A DNA stretch of 64,000 nucleotides from Gardnerella vaginalis ATCC 14018 = JCM 11026 (lineage in GTDB: Bacteria > Actinomycetota > Actinomycetes > Actinomycetales > Bifidobacteriaceae): positions 930,001 through 994,000 of the forward strand of contig NZ_AP012332.1 in the NCBI RefSeq assembly GCF_001042655.1. Direction: 5' to 3'. Under the pieces are notes generated by a model. It worked only from the letters and a program-made list of their open reading frames with translations, did not search any database and was not told the DNA's origin. A program made the translations under genes and the position numbers. Of this stretch, positions 29,502-38,573 are shown one piece after another. Numbering within the stretch: position 1 is the stretch's first letter; each line of letters begins with the position of its first letter.

Positions 29502-30458
29502 TTAATTTTCCTCCTTTGCTTTATCATCGTAGCGTCTGCCAATAAGAGCTGCTCCTAACGCACCAAAGAACACTTCTTGATTTGCAATCACTACACGATC
29601 GGGTATTTTTAGTGAGGACAAAAATGACGATTTTTGTTCAAGTCTACAAATGTATTCTTTTACGCCTTTTAATAAAATTGCTCCTGTTTTACTCACTCCT
29701 CCACCAATAACAATAATCTCTGGATCAAAAGTAACTGTAATAATCTGTAGTGCACTAACTAAGGTGGAAATGAACTTATTCCATACTTTTTCAGCTTCTT
29801 TATTTTTAGCAGAAACATTGCGCAGCAAAGACGCGATAGGATACTCATTCTTTGCTGGCCAAAGTTTAGATAAACCAGTTCCAGAGATTATTGTTTCTAC
29901 ACATCCACGCTGTCCACATGGGCAATCCCTACCCTGCGTATCAGCAACTATATGACCTATTTCTCCAGCCACACCAGTGGAGCCGTGGAAAATAGAACCA
30001 TTAATGATAATTCCCGCAGAGACTCCAGTACCTAAATTCAAAAACACTAAACTACTAGAATCAGAACCATAATAATTATATGCACCGAATGCTGCAGCAT
30101 TAACATCATTATCTATTACAGAATTCAATCCAAAACGTTTACGTATTTCAGTCTTAAAATCTATACTATGAGATCCCAAATTTACTGATTCAGATACTTG
30201 CCCAGTATGTTGATTAACTAAACCAGGCACACCAATTCCTATAGTGAATTTAGTATCATTGCCATATTTTAGGATAATTTGATTAATCACTTCAGAAATA
30301 AGCTTGCACACTTCATCGACAATCTCTACTTCACCTTGCTTGGTAGAAACTTGAGAATGCGCAATCAGTTCATTATTAGTATTGAAAGCTGCACATAATA
30401 CTTTTGTTCCACCTACATCTACCCCTATGCTTATATGCGACGGTGTGCTGTGCGTCAT
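29502..30458 (-). CDS. ROK-family sugar kinase (glucokinase or N-acetylhexosamine kinase)
   Basis: The 318-residue cytoplasmic kinase has the phosphate-binding motif GVDVGGTKVLC near the N-terminus and the catalytic Asp in IDNDVNAAAFGAYN. It also carries the ROK signature GTGVSAGIIINGSIFHGSTGVAGEIGH and the zinc site CPCGQRGCVE. It phosphorylates glucose, mannose or GlcNAc with ATP. The neighbours (ROK repressor, hexosaminidase, mannosidase, sugar isomerase) favour a role with GlcNAc or mannose released from host glycans, but substrate is inference. Divergent from the ROK repressor gene across 277 bp. Confidence 0.9.
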   Translation of the reverse strand: MTHSTPSHISIGVDVGGTKVLCAAFNTNNELIAHSQVSTKQGEVEIVDEVCKLISEVINQIILKYGNDTKFTIGIGVPGLVNQHTGQVSESVNLGSHSIDFKTEIRKRFGLNSVIDNDVNAAAFGAYNYYGSDSSSLVFLNLGTGVSAGIIINGSIFHGSTGVAGEIGHIVADTQGRDCPCGQRGCVETIISGTGLSKLWPAKNEYPIASLLRNVSAKNKEAEKVWNKFISTLVSALQIITVTFDPEIIVIGGGVSKTGAILLKGVKEYICRLEQKSSFLSSLKIPDRVVIANQEVFFGALGAALIGRRYDDKAKEEN

Positions 30459-30735
30459 AATAAACTCCTTAGAAAAATACTTCTGCTTTGAAGTTGAACC
30501 CTATTAAACCAATTAAGTACAATTATTGCACTAAAAGATAAAAATGCAAGACTATCTAATATATTTAATAAAAACATTGAAAAATAAAGGAATCTATAGT
30601 TCCAATATTTCATATATAAAAAATAAAATTAGAAAATATTTTACAAAAACATGTTTTAGTATATATTCCAAACTATATATTTATCTGATAGAATATCATG
30701 TATAAAACAATGGGCATTAAAAGTGGAACGACGAC

Positions 30736-31875
30736 ATGAGCATAAAAACAATAGCGAAGCCAATGATTAATCAATTAATGACAGTGTCTCAAAAAACCAT
30801 ACCTGCCGACGCAAGAATAAATAACAGAATGCTAATATTCAACTATTTATTCCCAAAACAAATACTTTCTAGAGCTATGCTCGTAAGAAAAACAAAATTA
30901 TCAAAAGCATCTATTTCAACCGTCGTGTACGAAATGCTTGAAGACCACATATTAGTAGAAAGTGGTCAAGAGTCAAAAATAGAAAGAGGTAAAAAAGGTA
31001 CACTACTCGAAGTAGACGCAAACTATTGGAACATTATAACTATAGATCTTTCACAACCTTGTCTCATACAAGGCGCTGTTGTTAATCTGTGCGGAGATAT
31101 ATTAAAAAGATCGGAAATATCGTTATATAAAAGCACAGATGCGAACTGTGAAAAAATCATAGAAGTTTGCAAAACTCTAATAAATAATTCAAATAATCAC
31201 ATACTAGGAATAGGAATTGCTGTACCTGGGATCGTAGACGATGAAGGAAGAGTAGTTCGCTCATCGAATCTTCAGTGGGAAAATATAAACATTAAAGAAG
31301 AGTTGATTAAGCATTTTAATTGTCCAATTATCGTTGATCATGACACGAATAGCGCATTACTAGCCGAAAGATTCTTCGGCAACGGCGTACCAAATACAAT
31401 TTTTATACAGTTATCGTTAGGTGTTGGCGCATCAATATTAATAAATGATGCTATTATCACTGGAATAAATAATTCTGCAGGAGAAATTGGTCATATTACA
31501 GTAGATCCGCAAGGACCAGATTGTTCATGCGGCAAAAAAGGATGTTTAGAAACATATATTTCCGCGGAAACACTGCATAGAAAAATGTTTACATCAAATA
31601 GAAAACCAGAAGATATATTAGCAGAGGCAGGTAATTATTTAGGAAAAGCTCTCACAACAACAATTAATCTTTTAGACCTAACAGACGTGGTAATTTATGG
31701 ACCATCCGACATTGTAAATAAGGTATTTATAAGCTCTACAGAAAAAGCAATACAAGAATATGGTCCATACAGTCCAAAACATCCTTGTACAGTAAGAAGA
31801 TGCACTTGCAACAATGACATAACTCTTATAGGAGAATGTATATCAGTAATTCAAAATAGAATCATGAATCTCTAA
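30736..31875 (+). CDS. ROK-family transcriptional repressor (NagC/XylR/Mlc type)
   Basis: The 379-residue protein has an N-terminal winged helix (about residues 28-80, with KTKLSKASISTVVYEMLED as recognition region) and a sugar-binding ROK domain with GIGIAVPGIVDDEGRV, DHDTNSALLAERFFG and the zinc site CSCGKKGCLE. The kinase phosphate loop is degenerate, as in ROK regulators. It probably senses a sugar or sugar phosphate and controls the neighbouring glycan genes. The coding strand is rich in AGA and ATA codons. GH20 follows 66 bp downstream. Confidence 0.9.
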   Translation: MSIKTIAKPMINQLMTVSQKTIPADARINNRMLIFNYLFPKQILSRAMLVRKTKLSKASISTVVYEMLEDHILVESGQESKIERGKKGTLLEVDANYWNIITIDLSQPCLIQGAVVNLCGDILKRSEISLYKSTDANCEKIIEVCKTLINNSNNHILGIGIAVPGIVDDEGRVVRSSNLQWENINIKEELIKHFNCPIIVDHDTNSALLAERFFGNGVPNTIFIQLSLGVGASILINDAIITGINNSAGEIGHITVDPQGPDCSCGKKGCLETYISAETLHRKMFTSNRKPEDILAEAGNYLGKALTTTINLLDLTDVVIYGPSDIVNKVFISSTEKAIQEYGPYSPKHPCTVRRCTCNNDITLIGECISVIQNRIMNL

Positions 31876-31941
31876 GATATAAAAAGCAAAGAAGCAATCA
31901 ACAAAAAATTAATGTAAAAACTAGTAGCAAAGAAGCACAAA

Positions 31942-33885
31942 ATGAAAATCGACAATTCAAATATCGAAATAATACCTTCACCACAAAACATATCAATATA
32001 CGCAAAAGATACTATTACGCTTCCACAATCAAGTCATATTAGTTTCATAAATATTAAACCAGACTTAAGAATAACTACAGCAGCAAAACAGCTATGTGAA
32101 GATTTGAAAAACAATCACAATTGCAACTGGAGCATTAGCTACTCAGAAGGATATAAAAGCGCTATATCGGCAGCTATTAACAAACATCTACGTATTCAAG
32201 AATATAAAATTTCATCTAAAATCTCAACCAATCAAACACTTGTAAATATAGAAGCTGGGAGCATAGCGAGTATCTGCTTTGCAATACAAACTATAAGACA
32301 ACTAATTATGCAATATGGTCTAATACTGCCATCATTACAAATTCAAGACTTTCCAGAAATACCTGTAAGAGCATATTCTTATGATGTTTCAAGAGGAAGA
32401 GTGCCAAAACTTTCATGGTTAAAAACTTTAGTAGACCAGTTAAGTCTATACAAATATAATCAACTTCAACTATACGTAGAACATGTTATCGATTTAGATG
32501 ACACAATTGAATCCTGGATTGGACATTCACCATTAACTTGTAGTGAGATTATCGATCTAGATGAATACTGCTATGCAAGAGGAATAGAACTCGTTCCAAC
32601 ACTTGCAACTTTTGGACACATGTATGAAATACTAAGAAGTAACTCATATAAACAGCTTGGCGAATTCCCAGAACAATCAGAAAGACCCTTCAGTTTTGTT
32701 GAAAGAATGATGCATCATACTCTAAATCCTACTAATCCTAACACTATACCGTTTATATCTAAAAGGATTAAAGATTATGCATCACTATTTAAATCTAATA
32801 AGTTTAATATTGGCGCCGATGAGACCTTTGACCTTGGATGCGGTGAAAGTAAAAATGTTGCTGAAAAAATAGGAGTGGCAAATCTTTATTTGTCCTATAT
32901 TAAAAAGCTATGTGAAAAATTACACGAATTAGGTTTGCAGCCAATAATGTATGCTGATATTGCAATAAAACACCCAGAGTTATTAGCTGATATTCCAAAA
33001 AATGTTATTTTTGCAAATTGGGATTACTCGGCAAACATGAATGAAAACAATATAAAACTAATAAAAAGTCAGAATCGCGATCAATACGTATGCCCTGGCA
33101 CACAATCTTGGAATAGGCTTATACCAGATTTTGACTCTGCTATAAATAACATATCCAAAACATGTGAATATGGGCACAAAAATCATGTATTAGGATTTTT
33201 GTTAACTGATTGGGGAGATTATGGACATATAAACGATCCCATACTCTCACTTCCGTATGTAATAATATCATCGGAATATGCTTGGAAATCTAATAATATT
33301 GCAAAAAAAGATTTAATAAACAAGGTAAGTAATGTATTTGCTAACAGAACAAACTCAAACTTACTTAACATTATTAAACAAGCGTCTCATGCACAAGCAT
33401 TCAGCTGGTCTGACGCTGTGCAATTCAAAGAACTTGAATACAATAACGAAAATATAGCAAACGAAGATGTACTATTTTCATTAGGATATCCAAAGAACAC
33501 TTCCCTAGAACAAGCAAGAAGACGATTCTTAAATGAAAGAGAATCACAAATATTAAATGCTAAAGAATATAATCGCACTCTATCAGAATGCTCAAAGAGC
33601 ATCTACGATATAAATGCTTGCAGCGAAAATATAAACTGTGAAAATATAAACAAAGATTTTATAAGCACTAGCATTTTAAACATTCAAGGTCAACAACTGC
33701 TCAACCAATTAGGGTTGTACATACTAAACCAGAGATTTACTCTAGCTGAAGCAAAATCTTTTAAAACAAATTTGAACGAATGGTTCACACAATATCAAAA
33801 TCGTTGGGAATCAATAGGTAAAACGGCAGACCTGTACAGGATACGAGAAGTATTGGATTGGTATATAAAAATACTAGGGATGTGA
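31942..33885 (+). CDS. Glycoside hydrolase family 20 beta-N-acetylhexosaminidase
   Basis: The 647-residue protein has a GH20b-like N-terminal domain (about 1-140) and a TIM-barrel catalytic domain from about 145. The catalytic pair Asp293-Glu294 lies in NIGADETFDLG, and the preceding PTLATFGHMYE also fits the family. There is no signal peptide or anchor, so it probably acts inside the cell on short oligosaccharides taken up from host glycans, releasing GlcNAc or GalNAc. Linkage specificity cannot be read. A predicted helical C-terminal extension (about 460-647) is longer than the core needs. A-rich coding strand, like its neighbours. Confidence 0.87.
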   Translation: MKIDNSNIEIIPSPQNISIYAKDTITLPQSSHISFINIKPDLRITTAAKQLCEDLKNNHNCNWSISYSEGYKSAISAAINKHLRIQEYKISSKISTNQTLVNIEAGSIASICFAIQTIRQLIMQYGLILPSLQIQDFPEIPVRAYSYDVSRGRVPKLSWLKTLVDQLSLYKYNQLQLYVEHVIDLDDTIESWIGHSPLTCSEIIDLDEYCYARGIELVPTLATFGHMYEILRSNSYKQLGEFPEQSERPFSFVERMMHHTLNPTNPNTIPFISKRIKDYASLFKSNKFNIGADETFDLGCGESKNVAEKIGVANLYLSYIKKLCEKLHELGLQPIMYADIAIKHPELLADIPKNVIFANWDYSANMNENNIKLIKSQNRDQYVCPGTQSWNRLIPDFDSAINNISKTCEYGHKNHVLGFLLTDWGDYGHINDPILSLPYVIISSEYAWKSNNIAKKDLINKVSNVFANRTNSNLLNIIKQASHAQAFSWSDAVQFKELEYNNENIANEDVLFSLGYPKNTSLEQARRRFLNERESQILNAKEYNRTLSECSKSIYDINACSENINCENINKDFISTSILNIQGQQLLNQLGLYILNQRFTLAEAKSFKTNLNEWFTQYQNRWESIGKTADLYRIREVLDWYIKILGM

Positions 33886-33922
33886 GAAAAGTATATTTAC
33901 TGGACATATACGCATTAAATAT

Positions 33923-33974
33923 AAATACGACCGAGAAAGTTTATGAATAACAATAAACAAACCCGGTCGTATTT
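33923..33974. terminator. Bidirectional terminator between GH20 and nucleoside hydrolase genes
   Basis: AAATACGACCG at 33923-33933 is fully complementary to CGGTCGTATTT at 33964-33974. The loop contains a second small stem (GTTTAT/ATAAAC). It lies between convergent genes. Confidence 0.7.
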
Positions 33975-34021
33975 AAATGTTATTGCAAGATAGAAAAGCA
34001 TGTCGGTAAAGACAAATTTTG

Positions 34022-34987
34022 CTAATCTACAACATGTAAAGTACGATAAATGTAATTTTTATATTTTTCTGGATTAAGCTTACTACATATTTCAACATTC
34101 GGAGTCTTCCCAGAGAAGAAATTAGCGTCAACAAGAACTGAACCATAACTTGGTCCAGGAGTTGCATCAACTTGGCAATAATATTTTGTGCATTCGCTTA
34201 CACATTCAGGATATAGCGCAGCGGCAACAGCAGATGGATCAGCCATATCGAGATAAGCATCCCCAAAACGGCTAATATTCATTTCCATTAATTCCCTATT
34301 GCAATCAATGGCAAACTTACCAAGTTTTCCACTTTCGCGAATATTAGCAATTTCTTGTGGATTCAGCATACATTCTCCCAAGCATGCATCCCATCCAACA
34401 AACATAATATTTTTAAGACCAGAATCAACTAATATCTTTGCAGCTTCTGCATCTTGCCAAATATTGAATTCTGCTACAGGAGAAACATTTCCACGACCTA
34501 GACCAGCAGATCCCATAACTACTATGCGACCAACTTTTTTCATCGCTTCATAATCAACCTTAATAGCTAGAGCAATGTTAGTTAATGGCCCTAATGCAAT
34601 AATGTCTATTTCACCATCCTCACTGTTTCTCAAAGTTTCAATCATTTTCAAAACAGCATTACCATTACTTTCTTTTAAGCGATGAGGCACTAGACCAATA
34701 TCACCCATTCCATCTCTGCCATGGGTTTCATGAGCATAAACCAAATCGCGCAACAGCATGCTGCTACTTCCTTTATATACAGGTGGTTCATATGAACCAG
34801 CATGCTCGATAGTAGTAAGCGTATTAATAGTCGCTTGTTCCATGCATACGTTTCCTGATACAGTGGAAAACATTAATATCTTATATCTAGGATCATTTAA
34901 AGCCATGGCAATTGCCATAGCATCATCCGAACCACAATCTGTATCTATTATTATTTTCTTTTTAGAATAAATTTCTTTATTTTCCAT
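34022..34987 (-). CDS. Inosine-uridine-preferring nucleoside hydrolase family protein
   Basis: The 321-residue enzyme splits the N-glycosidic bond of ribonucleosides to free base and ribose. The calcium and catalytic motif IIIDTDCGSDDA (Asp15, Asp17, Asp21, Asp22) is intact, as are IIALGPLTNIALAI and the EFNIWQDAEAA region. There is no signal peptide. It follows the MFS gene by 17 bp and is probably co-transcribed. Together with the divergent Crp-type regulator and ECF transporter it suggests uptake and cleavage of a nucleoside or modified nucleoside. Which base is used is unknown. Confidence 0.92.
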   Translation of the reverse strand: MENKEIYSKKKIIIDTDCGSDDAMAIAMALNDPRYKILMFSTVSGNVCMEQATINTLTTIEHAGSYEPPVYKGSSSMLLRDLVYAHETHGRDGMGDIGLVPHRLKESNGNAVLKMIETLRNSEDGEIDIIALGPLTNIALAIKVDYEAMKKVGRIVVMGSAGLGRGNVSPVAEFNIWQDAEAAKILVDSGLKNIMFVGWDACLGECMLNPQEIANIRESGKLGKFAIDCNRELMEMNISRFGDAYLDMADPSAVAAALYPECVSECTKYYCQVDATPGPSYGSVLVDANFFSGKTPNVEICSKLNPEKYKNYIYRTLHVVD

Positions 34988-35004
34988 AAACTCTCAACAC
35001 CCTA

Positions 35005-36183
35005 TCAATTAATAGAAACTGTATTTTCAAATGTAACTATCTTTAGCAGTGCAGCCGAAGCAATACATATTGCCAGCATTATAAGCCCGAATGTATATGA
35101 GAACCCTACTCCAAATTGCGAAATAACAGCACCAACAACGATAGGAGTTAGCATATCAGCTACGCCACTTGCTGTAGCAACGATAGAGCATGCTATACTC
35201 ACGCGCTTATACATAATTCTAGAGGCAATTGCAACAATAACACTAAATAAAACGCCTAAGAAAAGACCAGCAACGAAAAGCCCAATATAGTAACTCAAGG
35301 CAGTGTTAACAAGCATTGCGGCAAGAATAGCAATAAATGAACCGATACAATTCATGAGTAGCACTAAGGTACCTTTTACATATCTCAGAATCCAAGTGAA
35401 AAGGAAACCTCCAAGGACACAACCTAAGTTAAATAGTGTAAACATAAATGCAGCATTTGATTCGCTTATTCCTTTTGTTATTGCAAAACTTGTTGTATAC
35501 ATACCTATAGCAGTCGATACTCCGCTGAATGCGGCAACTGAAATAACAATTCCAGCATAGGCAAGAATCTTACTCTTAGCATATAGTGGCCTGATATGTT
35601 CTTCCTCTTTCTCTGTATCTTTAATCTCAGACGTATCTTTGACTATAAAAGACACCGCACAGATAATAAATGAAAGAATACCTAACACATAATATGACCA
35701 TGCATAAGATAATTTACCACTCAAGAACAGACCTAATACAAATGGTGAAACTGTAGTTCCTACACCAAATAGTCCTTGTCCAAAAGTCAATGAACTTTCA
35801 TAATTCTTTTTGAATATGCTACTTAACAATGTTGGGCATGCAGCATCCTGCGTGCCAAATGCAATGCCTCCCGCAAACGCAAGTATTAAACCAGAAACAA
35901 AACTAGGAATTGTAGGAATACCAAACATAAATATGCCAGTAATAAAAGTACCAATTCCTAAAACTTTTACTGATCCAATTTTCTCTACAAGAACACCTGT
36001 TATGTTAACGGTGAGAATTCTACCAAGAGCATATGCTGATCCAAGTAAACCGACAAGTTCAATCTTCTGTCCATAGGTTTGTACTAACTGTGGCAACGTA
36101 CTGCCAATCATTACACATGTCGAACCTGCCAAGAAATACATAGCAAATGAAAGAAAAGCTTTTAGCGCATCATTACGCTTCAT
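35005..36183 (-). CDS. Major facilitator superfamily transporter
   Basis: The 392-residue protein has twelve predicted membrane segments in two halves, joined by a charged central loop near residues 195-215 (DTSEIKDTEKEEE). The sequence does not point to a specific MFS subfamily. Being first in an operon with the nucleoside hydrolase, it may import a nucleoside or export a base or ribose product. The coding region lies about 90 bp from a palindromic ATGACA-NN-TGTCAT box shared with the divergent regulator gene. Confidence 0.85.
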   Translation of the reverse strand: MKRNDALKAFLSFAMYFLAGSTCVMIGSTLPQLVQTYGQKIELVGLLGSAYALGRILTVNITGVLVEKIGSVKVLGIGTFITGIFMFGIPTIPSFVSGLILAFAGGIAFGTQDAACPTLLSSIFKKNYESSLTFGQGLFGVGTTVSPFVLGLFLSGKLSYAWSYYVLGILSFIICAVSFIVKDTSEIKDTEKEEEHIRPLYAKSKILAYAGIVISVAAFSGVSTAIGMYTTSFAITKGISESNAAFMFTLFNLGCVLGGFLFTWILRYVKGTLVLLMNCIGSFIAILAAMLVNTALSYYIGLFVAGLFLGVLFSVIVAIASRIMYKRVSIACSIVATASGVADMLTPIVVGAVISQFGVGFSYTFGLIMLAICIASAALLKIVTFENTVSIN

Positions 36184-36271
36184 GATTTCACACTTTCCTA
36201 GTTCTTTTAATTAACATTTATAAACCATTAGAGGCTTGCCTAAAAAATATCATGATTTTATAATGCTTAAA

Positions 36272-36285
36272 ATGACACTTGTCAT
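36272..36285. promoter_or_regulatory. Palindromic box 1 for the Crp/Fnr-type regulator
   Basis: ATGACA-CT-TGTCAT, a perfect 14-bp palindrome apart from its two central bases, lies between the divergent MFS and regulator genes. The same box recurs after the regulator gene. The 6-2-6 layout equals that of the PrfA box of Listeria (also a Crp/Fnr-family regulator). Binding by the neighbouring regulator is inferred. Confidence 0.65.
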
Positions 36286-36319
36286 GACTAATTTTGTTCT
36301 TAAGGAGTAAAAGTAAATC

Positions 36320-37021
36320 ATGAACAACAAATGTATAGCAACGGCGCTTGCATTTATACTAGATGCAACGGATAGCATGAGTACGATTGTAAAAATAGAG
36401 AAAGCAAAACAACTCATTCCTCACCAATTCATACGAACATATCACACTAATGATGTTCTCATAAATATGAATAGTGCAGCAAAATATGTATATATCTTTT
36501 TAGATGGTAAAGCTACAGTTCGAGGAAGTTTAAATCGTAACGATGGAGTTATTTCAAATATTGAACCAATAGAAATACTGGGACTTTTTGAACTCGTTAC
36601 CAATGAACCGCATTATACTGCTTTCGTTATGGCAGAAGAAAAAAGTTTGGTATTTAGAATTCCATCTTCGCTATTTCGCGAAATTGTTCAAGAAAATGGC
36701 AAAATTTGCTATTTCGTATTATCAATATTCGCAAAAACAGCGGGAAGAACAATGCAAGAAGCAGCAACGAAAAGACTACTTGAATCAATTGACATTATTG
36801 GATATTATTTATATACTCAAGCAAACAAAGATAGACCGTATATATGCCCATATACTCGCGAAGATTTAGCAAAAATACTAAATATTAATTTACGAACTTT
36901 ATACAGGTATCTAGAATCCATGAAAAAAGAGAATCTTATAACAAGCATAAGAGGAAAATTGGTTATAACGGACCAACATTTTGCTTTGCTACATAAAAGA
37001 TACTCTTCTATGACTATTTAA
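36320..37021 (+). CDS. Crp/Fnr-family transcriptional regulator (YeiL-like)
   Basis: The 233-residue regulator has a cyclic-nucleotide-binding-like domain (about residues 30-140), a dimer helix (about 140-165) and a C-terminal winged helix in which YTREDLAKILNINLRTLYRYLESMKKENLI is the HTH region (about 176-207). The residues that bind cAMP in Crp are not clearly present, so the effector is unknown. AAGGAG lies rather far (12 bases) from the ATG. In E. coli the related yeiL gene is next to the nucleoside hydrolase gene rihB, matching this neighbourhood. Its stop codon lies inside a long palindrome carrying box 2. Confidence 0.85.
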   Translation: MNNKCIATALAFILDATDSMSTIVKIEKAKQLIPHQFIRTYHTNDVLINMNSAAKYVYIFLDGKATVRGSLNRNDGVISNIEPIEILGLFELVTNEPHYTAFVMAEEKSLVFRIPSSLFREIVQENGKICYFVLSIFAKTAGRTMQEAATKRLLESIDIIGYYLYTQANKDRPYICPYTREDLAKILNINLRTLYRYLESMKKENLITSIRGKLVITDQHFALLHKRYSSMTI

Positions 37022-37060
37022 TTATCAAATGACAAATGTCATTTGATAATTAAATAGTCA
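37011..37060. promoter_or_regulatory. Long perfect palindrome carrying operator box 2
   Basis: Arms of 24 bp (37011-37034 and 37037-37060) are fully complementary around a central AA. The centre is ATGACA-AA-TGTCAT (37029-37042), the same box as at 36272. It covers the regulator stop codon (37019-37021) and lies 40-90 bp ahead of the ECF S-component start, followed by AAAAAGATAAT. It may act both as a terminator-like structure for the regulator mRNA and as an operator for the ECF operon. Confidence 0.7.
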
Positions 37061-37100
37061 AAAAGATAATATTTGTAGTAATCAAATAGGAAGTGATTGC

Positions 37101-37712
37101 ATGAAACAGATAATTAAATCATTCAAGGAAGAATTTACTACTGTTGCAGTTGTCACAATACCATTATGTGTTGCTGTTAATTATATTTCTGGAACTATAG
37201 CAGGTATGCTAAAACTACCTATTTTCCTTGATACTATAGGTACTTTATTTGCATGCATGATTTTTGGGCCACTTGTAGGAATAACAACTGGAATGCTATC
37301 TTCAATAATTTCATCAATCACTATGCCAACCATGCTTCCATTCATAGTGGTCAATATTGCTCTAGCCTTATGCGCTGGTATTCTAGCAAAACATAAAATG
37401 TTTTCAAATTATATGAAAATTTTTATTTCTTCAATAATCATGGCAACAATATCCATTATTATTTCAGCACCGATTGTAGTCCTAGTATTTAGCGGGTTCA
37501 CTGGCGGAGGATCATCTATTATAGCGGCTTTAATAACTGCATCTGGAATGAATATCTGGATTTCTGTATTCTCTACTGAAGGATTCTTTACATGGGTTGA
37601 TAGAGTATTAACAATCATTATATGCTTAAGCGTTATAAAATGCTTGCCCAATAAATTACTGCTTCTTTTCCCATTAGGTTTACTTTATTTAAAAAATTCA
37701 GATTCTGAATAG
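37101..37712 (+). CDS. ECF transporter substrate-binding S component
   Basis: The 203-residue membrane protein has five to six hydrophobic segments, with the S-component features LPIFLDTIGTLFACMIFGPLVGITTGMLSS. This resembles folate/riboflavin/queuosine-type ECF S proteins. It captures a vitamin-like or nucleobase-like ligand outside the cell. AGGAAG precedes the ATG with good spacing. It heads a four-gene operon with its own T and two A components, so this is a dedicated (group I) ECF system. The nucleoside hydrolase context favours a nucleoside or base derivative; this is inference. Confidence 0.85.
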   Translation: MKQIIKSFKEEFTTVAVVTIPLCVAVNYISGTIAGMLKLPIFLDTIGTLFACMIFGPLVGITTGMLSSIISSITMPTMLPFIVVNIALALCAGILAKHKMFSNYMKIFISSIIMATISIIISAPIVVLVFSGFTGGGSSIIAALITASGMNIWISVFSTEGFFTWVDRVLTIIICLSVIKCLPNKLLLLFPLGLLYLKNSDSE

Positions 37713-37760
37713 TAAAAATTAAATCGAGTTTACTATATAAATACAGAGATAAAAGTAATT

Positions 37761-38573
37761 ATGTACATGCATTATATCGATACTATTAATCAAGTAAAAA
37801 ATACCAAGATACTTGCGACGCTATACCCGACAACAAAATTTATATTGACCATATATTTAATATTAGTAGATATTATATTAAATACTTTTTCATTCACATT
37901 ATACAATTTGCGACTTTTATTGTTCCCCTATTTTGTTGCTCTACTTGTTCTGATGATTCTATGTGGAATAAAAAAGAATGGATATAAGCTCGTATCAAGT
38001 ATAGCCATGTTCTCATTATTTGTTGCGATATTTCAAGTCGCTTTCTGTAGACAAGGAAATACAATATTAAGTCTTAATTTTTTGCAGATTACAGATACAG
38101 CATTGTCTAATTCTATAACGCTCGGAATGAATACCTTAAATATATCAACTATAGTCATATGTTTTTTCCAAATAACTGATATAGAAGATATTACAATATC
38201 TTTAAACAAACTTGGGATGAGCAATAAAACATGTTTCATAATACTTTCTACTTTCCAAACGATTGATTATTTACAAATGCAAATTAAAGCAATAATAACC
38301 TCGCAAAAAAGTCGTGGAATAAACTTTAATGGAAATTTAATACGTAGAATTGGCACATTTACTTCGATTTTGCTTCCAGCATTTATTACTTCACTAATAA
38401 ACATCGAGCAACGCATAATGATGCTTGATTCGCGAAATTTTTTTAGTTCAGAAAAAAAGACATATATTAAACAGGTTAATCATAATGGTCACGAAAAATT
38501 AGTACTAACAATAGGAACAATTACACTAGTTTTTCTTATTCTAGGAAGAGTAATTTATGGTTATATCATATAA
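37761..38573 (+). CDS. ECF transporter transmembrane component EcfT
   Basis: The 270-residue protein has about five membrane segments and two cytoplasmic coupling motifs, SQKSRGINF (near residue 190) and MLDSRNF (near residue 226). These correspond to the paired Ala-Arg-Gly-type motifs that dock on the ATPases; both arginines are kept but the glycine is replaced by Asn in the second. It sits between S component and ATPase genes, overlapping the first ATPase gene by 17 bases, so translation is coupled. Confidence 0.88.
   Translation: MYMHYIDTINQVKNTKILATLYPTTKFILTIYLILVDIILNTFSFTLYNLRLLLFPYFVALLVLMILCGIKKNGYKLVSSIAMFSLFVAIFQVAFCRQGNTILSLNFLQITDTALSNSITLGMNTLNISTIVICFFQITDIEDITISLNKLGMSNKTCFIILSTFQTIDYLQMQIKAIITSQKSRGINFNGNLIRRIGTFTSILLPAFITSLINIEQRIMMLDSRNFFSSEKKTYIKQVNHNGHEKLVLTIGTITLVFLILGRVIYGYII

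Noticed and set aside
34022..34987. Naming the nucleoside hydrolase as a queuosine hydrolase
   Set aside because: Context alone (ECF transporter) is suggestive, but no tgt or other queuosine gene is in the window; kept only as a hypothesis.
37011..37060. Long palindrome as only a rho-independent terminator
   Set aside because: It is almost all A/T with few G/C pairs and contains the same box found in the divergent promoter, so a pure terminator role is less likely.
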